Source: Natronohydrobacter sp. (GTDB taxonomy: Bacteria; Pseudomonadota; Alphaproteobacteria; Rhodobacterales; Rhodobacteraceae). Taken from it: a stretch of DNA of 5,663 nt. Shown here piece after piece: positions 1 to 4,764 of the stretch; within the stretch, counting starts at the first letter, position 1, and each line of letters begins with the position of its first letter. The position numbers and the translations under genes are program-made. The notes below the pieces were generated by a model. The model had not been told where the DNA came from, did no database searches, and was given only the letters and a program-made list of their open reading frames with translations. The stretch is taken from the NCBI GenBank assembly GCA_007116445.1, contig SKIM01000165.1, forward strand, positions 1 through 5,663, written 5' to 3'.

Positions 1-113
1 AAGCTACCAATCTCGAATTTCAGTCCCGCTTCAGCAATCCCTCGCCTCAGCTCCCAGCAACCTCAGCCGCCGGTGAAGCGCTATCTAGGCAATCAAGCTC
101 AGCACCGCAAGAG

Positions 114-138
114 AAAATTTGCAAGATTGTCAAATTTT
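114..138. promoter_or_regulatory. AT-rich inverted repeat, possible operator
   Basis: AAAATTTG (114-121) and CAAATTTT (131-138) are perfect 8-base inverted repeats separated by 9 bases. The geometry suits a dimeric transcription factor. It lies about 100 bases upstream of the DUF302 start codon. I cannot assign a regulator: a Mur-like or LysR-type site is conceivable, but the match to either is only general. Confidence 0.3.
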
Positions 139-157
139 TTTCACACAACACCGCAGC

Positions 158-196
158 TTGATCTGTGTCACTGCAGACCCGTGGAAAACGCATATC
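158..196 (+). promoter_or_regulatory. Weak Crp/Fnr-type promoter candidate for the DUF302 gene
   Basis: TTGAT-CTGT-GTCAC at 158-171 matches 8 of the 10 defined bases of the FNR-type consensus TTGAT-N4-ATCAA. CATATC at 191-196 is a possible -10 element. The site centre would lie near -38 to -41 of a start around 203, close to the usual activator position. There is no good -35 hexamer at the normal spacing, which fits an activator-dependent promoter but equally fits chance. Confidence 0.2.
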
Positions 197-236
197 CTTG
201 ATCTGCAATTTATAGCAGCGAAAAGGGAGAGATCAT

Positions 237-683
237 ATGCAAAAGCTGATCGGGAGCGTTATTGCCGTCATGTGTCTGGCGGGGCCAGCAATCGCTGACG
301 GATTTTACACGATCGAAGTCGATGCCGAATTTCAGGATGTGGTGATGGATGTGGAAGATGCCATCACGAATCAAGGCCTGGTCATCGACAGCATCAGCTA
401 TGTCGGCCAGATGCTGGCACGCACGGGCCAGGATCTCGATGCGGATGTCGACCTGTTCAAGGACGCGCAGATCTTCTCCTTCTGCTCAGCCACCTTGTCG
501 CGGGAAGTCATGGAGGCCAAGCTGCGCAACCTGCAGTTCTGCCCGTATAATGTCTATGTCTATCAGAGCGCCGAGAAAGGTGCACCCGTGATGGTCGGCT
601 ATCGCGAGTTCAATGAGCCGACGATGCGTCCCGTAAACTATCTGCTCCAACAGATTGTCGCCTCGGCCGCAGGCTCGAACTGA
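237..683 (+). CDS. DUF302-domain secreted protein
   Basis: This encodes a 148-residue exported protein whose biochemical role is unknown. Residues 1-20 form a typical Sec signal peptide with a likely cut after AIA (18-20), so the mature protein should be periplasmic. From about residue 32 to 125 the sequence follows the DUF302 pattern: 'FQDVVMDVEDAITNQGLVID' (32-51), then a 'YVGQMLARTG' segment, then FCSA (82-85), a short helix, and FCPYNVYVY (101-109). Cysteines 83 and 102 flank that helix and could form a disulfide or bind a ligand. The start is fixed by GGGAGAG at 225-231, five bases before the ATG, and by the signal peptide. A hairpin terminator follows, so the gene is probably transcribed alone. 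DUF302 genes often accompany redox or sulfur-metabolism genes, but nothing here confirms such a link. Family assignment is by recognition of the pattern. Confidence 0.85.
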   Translation: MQKLIGSVIAVMCLAGPAIADGFYTIEVDAEFQDVVMDVEDAITNQGLVIDSISYVGQMLARTGQDLDADVDLFKDAQIFSFCSATLSREVMEAKLRNLQFCPYNVYVYQSAEKGAPVMVGYREFNEPTMRPVNYLLQQIVASAAGSN

Positions 684-745
684 CGAAATGCCGGATCACC
701 CTGCTGCCACAACAACTGCGCACAGGTTTGTGAATTGAAGCCGAC

Positions 746-779
746 GAGGCGCCAAGCTTAAGCAGCTGGCGCCTCTTTT
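746..779 (+). terminator. Intrinsic terminator of the DUF302 gene
   Basis: GAGGCGCCA (746-754) pairs perfectly with TGGCGCCTC (767-775) across a 12-base loop and is followed by TTTT (776-779). The stem begins 62 bases after the DUF302 stop codon. The T tract is short, so termination may be partial. Confidence 0.75.
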
Positions 780-791
780 CAATGGCTTAAA

Positions 792-812
792 CAGATAATT
801 GATAATCATCTG
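792..812. promoter_or_regulatory. 21-bp inverted repeat resembling a Fur-family box
   Basis: The 21 bases centred on 802 pair at 8 of 10 symmetric positions, with outer arms CAGAT (792-796) and ATCTG (808-812). The core TGATAATCAT (800-809) is identical to ten consecutive bases of the classical Fur consensus GATAATGATAATCATTATC. It lies 62 bases upstream of the fasciclin start codon and just after the preceding terminator, where an operator would be expected. In Rhodobacterales the Fur homologue often senses manganese (Mur) and iron is handled by Irr, RirA or IscR, so the regulator is uncertain. Confidence 0.35.
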
Positions 813-840
813 CTTGGCGATCTTGGGCGTAGATGCCTCT

Positions 841-856
841 GTATCAACGACGATAC
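841..856 (+). promoter_or_regulatory. Small leader hairpin before the fasciclin ribosome binding site
   Basis: GTATC (841-845) and GATAC (852-856) form a 5-bp stem with a 6-base loop. The stem ends four bases before the Shine-Dalgarno AAGGAGG (861-867). It may affect mRNA stability or ribosome loading. The stem is short and could be chance. Confidence 0.25.
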
Positions 857-873
857 TTCAAAGGAGGAAATCC

Positions 874-1362
874 ATGGTTAAATCGTCTCTCAAAGCGCTC
901 GCATTGTCGTCGGCTCTGGTCCTGCCCATGACCGCTGTTGCCAACGGGGATGAACATGGCGGCGATATTGTAGATATCGCAGCCGGCAACGAGGCCTTTT
1001 CGACGCTGGTCGCAGCTGTGACGGCAGTTGGTCTGGTCGACACATTGCAAGGCGAAGGCCCGTTCACGGTGTTCGCGCCGACAGATGAAGCTTTCGCTGC
1101 ATTGCCTGAAGGCACAGTAGAGGGACTTCTGGAAGATATCCCGGCGCTGACCGCGATCCTGACCTATCATGTCGTACCCGGCGCGATCATGTCAGGTGAT
1201 CTGTCCGAGGGCTGCACCGAGGTGGAGACGGTCAATGGCGCCAGCGCGACTGTCTGCGCAGCCGAGACTGTGACGATTGATGGTGCGACTGTCGTGCAGG
1301 CCGATATCGAGGCCACGAACGGTGTGATCCATGTGATCGATGCGGTGATCCTGCCCGAATAA
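874..1362 (+). CDS. Secreted single-domain fasciclin (FAS1) protein
   Basis: This encodes a 162-residue exported protein made of one FAS1 domain, a fold linked to adhesion or extracellular-matrix interactions and widespread as a small secreted protein in bacteria. Residues 1-23 are a signal peptide with a likely cut after AVA (21-23). The FAS1 landmarks are all present in order: the first conserved motif TVFAPTDEAF (65-74), the central YH motif in LTYHVVPG (96-103), and the second conserved motif NGVIHVIDAVILP (149-161), at the C-terminus. Cysteines 114 and 128 could form a disulfide. The start at 874 is chosen over an in-frame TTG at 799 because AAGGAGG (861-867), a perfect complement to the 16S rRNA tail, lies six bases upstream and the signal peptide begins here. 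Terminators on both sides make it a single-gene unit; the near-perfect ribosome binding site suggests strong expression. The ligand is unknown. Confidence 0.93.
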   Translation: MVKSSLKALALSSALVLPMTAVANGDEHGGDIVDIAAGNEAFSTLVAAVTAVGLVDTLQGEGPFTVFAPTDEAFAALPEGTVEGLLEDIPALTAILTYHVVPGAIMSGDLSEGCTEVETVNGASATVCAAETVTIDGATVVQADIEATNGVIHVIDAVILPE

Positions 1363-1390
1363 GCCCGGCTGGCATCAGTGCACAAGCTGA

Positions 1391-1422
1391 CTGGCCGGGG
1401 TGCACGCCCCGGCCAGTTTTTT
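1391..1422 (+). terminator. Strong intrinsic terminator of the fasciclin gene
   Basis: CTGGCCGGGG (1391-1400) pairs perfectly with CCCCGGCCAG (1407-1416) across a six-base loop, followed directly by six T (1417-1422). It starts 28 bases after the fasciclin stop codon. This is a canonical Rho-independent terminator and separates the fasciclin gene from the transporter gene downstream. Confidence 0.93.
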
Positions 1423-1479
1423 CCTGCCCCGGGATCAGGCGGCTTGCATGCCCGCCACCATGCTGGCTAATGTCGAACA

Positions 1480-1493
1480 GGCCCGAGAGGGCC
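1480..1493 (+). promoter_or_regulatory. GNRA-loop hairpin in the transporter leader
   Basis: GGCCC (1480-1484) and GGGCC (1489-1493) form a 5-bp GC stem closed by a GAGA tetraloop, a stable GNRA type. It lies 21 bases before the transporter start codon and 12 bases before its ribosome binding site. It may influence translation or mRNA stability; no known riboswitch or leader family is recognised. Confidence 0.25.
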
Positions 1494-1514
1494 AATGCCA
1501 GACGCGAGGAGCGC

Positions 1515-2876
1515 ATGACGGACGGTCGCAAACGCATCTGGGGGTGGTGGATGTTCGACTGGGCAAATCAGCCCTACAATATTCTGCTGCTGACCGCGAT
1601 TTTCGCGCCCTATTTCACCTCAACTGTGGCCCCCGATCCAGTCACTGGGCAAGCGATGTGGGGCTGGATGCTGGCGATTTCAGGTGTGTTGACTGCGCTT
1701 TGCGCACCAATCCTGGGTGCTGTTGCCGACAGCTCGGGGCATAAGCACCGGTGGATCCTGCTCTGGTCGGCGCTCTACGTCCTTGGAGCCAGTGCACTCT
1801 GGCTGGCGGTGCCGGAAGCGCCACCCGGCACGATTCTTCTGGTCCTGATAGCCTTTGCCATCGGACTGGTGGGGCTGGAATACGGGATTGTCTTTACGAA
1901 TTCCCTGATGCCGACGCTGGGCCCACGCAGCGACTGGGGCCGCATTTCCGGCACAGGCTGGGCTGTGGGCTATGTTGGCGGGTTGGTTGCGCTTTTCACG
2001 ACACTGGCGCTGTTCGCAGAGAATGATGATGGTCTGACGCTCATCGGCATTGCGCCGATCTTCGGACTGGAGGCCGATGCGCGCGAGGGAACACGCGCTG
2101 TCGGGCCACTGACAGCGCTGTGGTATGTGATCTTTGTCATCCCGTTTTTTCTTTGGGTGAAAGAGCCGCCTGCCCCCCCTGCCCTGCCCGGCGCCGTCCG
2201 GCGCGGCCTTGCAGAGCTGCGCGACAGCCTGCACGCGCTGCCGGGGCGGCGCAGCCTCTTTGCCTATCTCGGCTCCTCGATGATCTATCGCGATGCGCTG
2301 AACGGGATCTATGCTTTCGGGGGTATCTATGCCGTGGGTGTGCTGGAATGGTCCATTGTGCAATTCGGTGTCTTTGGCATTCTGGCTGCGGGTGTCGGCG
2401 CTGTGGCCTGTGTGATCGCAGGCAGGCTCGATTCGCGCTTCGGGCCGAAGCCTGTCATCATGGGCGCTATCCTTCTGCTCATCCTTGTCTGCGTGATCGT
2501 GGTCAGCACGGATAGAACCATGGTGCTTTTCATCCCGGTCGAGGCCACGTCTCGCCTGCCCGATATCATTTTCTACATTTGCGGCGCGTTGATCGGCGCG
2601 GGCGGGGGGAGTTTGCAGGCCGCTTCACGCACGATGATGGCGCGGCAGGCCGACCCGGAACGGATGACCGAAGGCTTCGGGCTCTATGCCCTCTCGGGCA
2701 AGGCACTGTCCTTTGTGGCCCCGGCGCTGATTGCATTGGCGACCACCGTGAGCGAAAGCCAGCGATTGGGGGTAACTCCGCTGATTGGGCTTTTCGTGCT
2801 GGGGCTGGTGCTGCTAATCTGGGTCAAACCAGAAGGCGAGCCCGAATTCAGATGCGCATCCCCCTCTTCGCCCTGA
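1515..2876 (+). CDS. UMF1-family (Atg22-like) MFS transporter
   Basis: This encodes a 453-residue inner-membrane permease of the major facilitator superfamily. The N-terminal RKRIWGWWMFDWANQPYN (5-22) is the hallmark opening of the UMF1 family, which is related to the yeast vacuolar amino-acid effluxer Atg22. The segment SDWGRISGTGWAVGYVGG (139-156) matches the conserved glycine-rich loop and helix of the family. About twelve hydrophobic segments are visible, near residues 21-39, 47-72, 80-99, 106-130, 148-168, 197-215, 265-279, 281-303, 313-331, 350-371, 387-411 and 421-437, with a charged central loop at about 216-250. The substrate of bacterial members is unknown. The start at 1515 is preferred over the in-frame ATG at 1470 because GAGGAG (1506-1511) precedes it, although the gap is a short three bases, and because the family motif then begins at the expected place. 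Its 3' end overlaps mepA by 25 bases, indicating cotranscription. Confidence 0.9.
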   Translation: MTDGRKRIWGWWMFDWANQPYNILLLTAIFAPYFTSTVAPDPVTGQAMWGWMLAISGVLTALCAPILGAVADSSGHKHRWILLWSALYVLGASALWLAVPEAPPGTILLVLIAFAIGLVGLEYGIVFTNSLMPTLGPRSDWGRISGTGWAVGYVGGLVALFTTLALFAENDDGLTLIGIAPIFGLEADAREGTRAVGPLTALWYVIFVIPFFLWVKEPPAPPALPGAVRRGLAELRDSLHALPGRRSLFAYLGSSMIYRDALNGIYAFGGIYAVGVLEWSIVQFGVFGILAAGVGAVACVIAGRLDSRFGPKPVIMGAILLLILVCVIVVSTDRTMVLFIPVEATSRLPDIIFYICGALIGAGGGSLQAASRTMMARQADPERMTEGFGLYALSGKALSFVAPALIALATTVSESQRLGVTPLIGLFVLGLVLLIWVKPEGEPEFRCASPSSP

Positions 2877-3736
2877 TCCTCGCTCTGCTGCCGCAGCAAG
2901 GCACGGCGCAAGCGTTGGCAAATCAACTCTTCGGTGCACATTCGATGCCCTCAATGCAAGCCCCTGAAGCTATCGGGTCTTACGCCAACGGCTGTGCTGC
3001 GGGGCTGGTGCGACTGCCCGAGACCGGGCCGACATGGCAGGCGATGCGACTGTCGCGCAATCGCAACTGGGGCCACCCGGATGCGATTTCTTATGTGCAG
3101 GATCTCTCGCGCAAGGCGACGCAGATCGGCTGGCGCGGGCTTTACATCGGCGATATCAGCCAGCCGCGCGGCGGGCCGATGACCTCGGGCCATGCAAGCC
3201 ACCAGATCGGGCTCGATATTGATATCTGGATGCTGCCACCACAACGGCTGAACCTGAGTCGGGCCGAGCGGGAATCGCTCAGCTCGATTTCGGTTCGGAC
3301 CGAAGACCAGCGCCGCGTCAATGCCAACTGGACGCGTCAGCACCATGAGCTTTTGAAACAGGCGGCGCTTGATCCGCGCGTGGATCGCATATTCGTGGCC
3401 GCTGCCGTGAAGATCGAGATGTGCAAGACCGCCACGCGCGCGGATACGGCCTGGCTGCAGAAGATCCGCCCTGCAGTCGGCCACAACTACCACTTTCATG
3501 TCCGCCTGAAATGTCCGCGCGGGGATCGCCACTGTGTGACCCAGACCCCGACGGTAGCCGAGCTGTCCAAGGGTGGCAATGGCTGCGACGACACTCTGAA
3601 CTGGTGGGTCACCGATTTCCTGAACCCGCCTCGACGCGAACGCACCGAGCCTGCGGCACCGCGCGCCCGTCACCCACGGGAATTCACCATGGCGGATCTG
3701 CCCGCGCAATGCAGACAGGTTCTGGGCTCAAACTAA
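2852..3736 (+). CDS. mepA: Penicillin-insensitive murein endopeptidase MepA
   Basis: This encodes a 294-residue periplasmic zinc peptidase of the LAS family that cleaves D-Ala-meso-DAP cross-links in peptidoglycan. Residues 1-21 form a signal peptide (likely cut after AQA). The first metal motif SGHASHQIGLDID (112-124) contains His114, His117 and Asp124, and the second, GHNYHFH (210-216), contains His211, His214 and His216; by family comparison His117, Asp124 and His216 would bind zinc and the others would act in catalysis. Six cysteines (48, 191, 221, 228, 245, 287) lie in the order and spacing of the three disulfides I recall for E. coli MepA. Length is slightly above the E. coli protein (274), partly from an Arg/Pro-rich stretch at about 259-276. 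The start lies inside the transporter gene and has no close Shine-Dalgarno (only AAGG at 2833-2836), so translational coupling is likely. A longer in-frame opening upstream is rejected because the signal peptide begins at 2852. Confidence 0.95.
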   Translation: MRIPLFALILALLPQQGTAQALANQLFGAHSMPSMQAPEAIGSYANGCAAGLVRLPETGPTWQAMRLSRNRNWGHPDAISYVQDLSRKATQIGWRGLYIGDISQPRGGPMTSGHASHQIGLDIDIWMLPPQRLNLSRAERESLSSISVRTEDQRRVNANWTRQHHELLKQAALDPRVDRIFVAAAVKIEMCKTATRADTAWLQKIRPAVGHNYHFHVRLKCPRGDRHCVTQTPTVAELSKGGNGCDDTLNWWVTDFLNPPRRERTEPAAPRARHPREFTMADLPAQCRQVLGSN

Positions 3737-3755
3737 GCGGTGGCGCGGGGAAAAT

Positions 3756-4361
3756 CTACTGCGCCAGCATCGCCGTTGCGCTGCGCCTGCCGTTGCAACT
3801 CTCTGCGCGATGACCCTTGGGGACGACCTGGCCCGAAAGCGCTGTTGCGGGCGCCGCACAAGGGATGGTTCTGCCTTCGGCATTGGAGCATTGCATGTTA
3901 TGCGTATGCAGACCCACAAAGGCATTTCCCGAGAGCATCTCGGACAACACGAAATCCACACCCACATCGGCACCACCGCCGGGGTTTTCCATTTTCCAAT
4001 CGACCAACGTAAATCTGAAACCATCTGCGCTTTCAGATATCTCGCCGGGAAGATGCTGCACAAAAAAGGTCGGCCCACCCTGCGGCAGGTTGTGGATATG
4101 AATCGCCCCCAAGCCACCGTGATGACCGGCTTTTGCCAGCATTTCGGGAAACAGCCCGGTCACGGAAAGCGCGACGGACAACCTGCCCTCTGCTGGATCA
4201 TATGTGATCGTGCCGCCTCCCGCGCCGTTCTCCTGCGAGTTCCACTTGGCCGCGACTTCATGTGCTGTGCATAGATCGAATTCAAATTGATGGTGATCAG
4301 CCATCAGGGGTGCTGCCGAAAAAAGCGTTAAAGCCAAATAAAAGGGGACAAATTTCGGCAT
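3756..4361 (-). CDS. CHRD-domain secreted protein
   Basis: This encodes a 201-residue exported protein. Residues 1-21 are a signal peptide with a likely cut after LMA, leaving a mature N-terminus rich in histidine (DHHQ). Residues about 25-180 resemble the CHRD domain, first described in the BMP antagonist chordin and found in many bacterial secreted proteins: GLGAIHIHNLPQGG (83-96) is the typical His-rich strand, and NAFVGLHTHN (146-155) the second. These paired HxH motifs suggest metal binding, but the function is unknown. Cysteines are at 31, 158, 168 and 189. The basic tail after residue 180 is not part of the domain. The start is chosen at 4361 because AAAGGA lies about eight bases upstream on the minus strand and the signal peptide begins there; a longer in-frame opening to 4421 lacks such support. 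It converges with mepA, leaving 19 bases between stop codons. Confidence 0.87.
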   Translation of the reverse strand: MPKFVPFYLALTLFSAAPLMADHHQFEFDLCTAHEVAAKWNSQENGAGGGTITYDPAEGRLSVALSVTGLFPEMLAKAGHHGGLGAIHIHNLPQGGPTFFVQHLPGEISESADGFRFTLVDWKMENPGGGADVGVDFVLSEMLSGNAFVGLHTHNMQCSNAEGRTIPCAAPATALSGQVVPKGHRAESCNGRRSATAMLAQ

Positions 4362-4380
4362 GTGCCTTGTCCTTTCCAAG

Positions 4381-4413
4381 CAAAAAGAAACCCAGCCCGG
4401 CCTTTGCAGCCGG
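4381..4413 (-). terminator. Hairpin with T-rich tail in the CHRD gene leader, possible attenuator
   Basis: On the minus strand CCGGC (4413-4409) pairs with GCCGG (4401-4397) across a seven-base loop. Six bases later comes TTTCTTTTT (4390-4382), and the CHRD start codon follows 20 bases further on. The stem is only five pairs and the gap before the T tract is long, so it is an imperfect intrinsic terminator. It could act as an attenuator in the leader or be chance. Confidence 0.25.
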
Positions 4414-4685
4414 ATGCGCAAATTGACATCTTTTCCATAAGTCGATGCAGCGGGCGCACAGTGCCCATGATACGCACGATACTGTCGAATCGTTGAACAA
4501 CCATGCTGGAAATGCTGCAGATTTAAGCTGTATTTTAGTTCACGTCCCGCCTTGCGCGGTCATCATTACCCCTTCGGCCGCGAAAACCGGAAATCGGTCC
4601 CTATCCGCGACAATCTGCGCCACAGCCGGCACGAAGCCCGCCCTGAAGCCAAAAGCACTTGCGATAGGGGGTCCGGGCGGCCATC

Positions 4686-4717
4686 CTGTCATCCGTGTGT
4701 CGTGTCGCCGCGATAGA
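4686..4717 (+). promoter_or_regulatory. Candidate Pho box and -10 element of the 5'-nucleotidase gene
   Basis: CTGTCAT (4686-4692), a four-base spacer, and GTGTCGT (4697-4703) reproduce the 7-4-7 direct-repeat layout of PhoB binding sites. The first half is a perfect match to CTGTCAT and the second matches five of seven. GATAGA (4712-4717) is a weak -10 candidate eight bases after the box, near the expected spacing because a Pho box replaces the -35 element. The start codon is 61 bases after the box. A phosphate-releasing enzyme downstream fits the known PhoB regulon, but only one unaligned site supports this. Confidence 0.45.
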
Positions 4718-4764
4718 CACGCTCCGCAATTCCGCTGTGCGACCCAAAGACAAGGTGGTTCCCG

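Larger units (their letters stand above)
1..236. other. Gene-free upstream region with candidate regulatory sites
   Basis: No gene is supported here. All three forward frames are open from the window edge (stops at 74-76, 159-161 and 199-201), so the 3' tail of an upstream gene cannot be excluded, but none of the short translations resembles a protein I recognise. The region is visibly more AT-rich than the genes, with a run of seven T at 135-141, as expected for a promoter region. It contains an 8-bp inverted repeat (114-138), a duplicated CTTGATCTG (157-165 and 197-205), and the Shine-Dalgarno of the DUF302 gene at 225-231. Confidence 0.6.
4362..4764. other. Gene-free divergent intergenic region, about 400 bases
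   Basis: The region lies between the divergently transcribed CHRD and 5'-nucleotidase genes and should hold promoters for both. I see no convincing gene. A plus-strand opening (4445-4768) has no matching family features and ends just inside the nucleotidase start. A minus-strand opening ending at 4540 is mostly antisense to the nucleotidase. Visible elements are a minus-strand hairpin with a T-rich tail near the CHRD start (4381-4413), an AT-rich patch at about 4519-4540, and a Pho-box-like repeat (4686-4703). On the minus strand, TATCAT at 4467-4472 is a possible -10 element for the CHRD gene, but no -35 at good spacing supports it. Confidence 0.6.

Noticed and set aside
1446..1463. GCATG...CATGC inverted repeat before the transporter gene
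   Set aside because: Five-base arms with an eight-base spacer are common by chance, and the site matches no operator I know.
1470..1514. Longer start for the transporter gene
   Set aside because: No Shine-Dalgarno precedes 1470, the extra 15 residues are polar, and the family motif is correctly placed from 1515.
1680..2363. Minus-strand opening of 227 codons inside the transporter gene
   Set aside because: It is antisense to clear transmembrane segments of the UMF1 transporter, has a Gln/Arg-rich composition and no recognisable domain.
2579..2851. N-terminal extension of MepA by 91 residues
   Set aside because: The extension overlaps the transporter gene in another frame and is Arg/Gly-rich. 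A proper signal peptide begins at 2852, matching the family start.
2951..3709. Minus-strand opening of 252 codons opposite mepA
   Set aside because: It is antisense to the conserved metal motifs of MepA and has no recognisable features.
4423..4428. Perfect TTGACA hexamer on the plus strand as a -35 element
   Set aside because: No acceptable -10 hexamer lies 16-18 bases downstream; the bases there are GC-rich.
4476..4493. ACGAT...ATCGT inverted repeat upstream of the CHRD gene
   Set aside because: Five-base arms with little further symmetry; it is not distinguishable from chance without comparative data.
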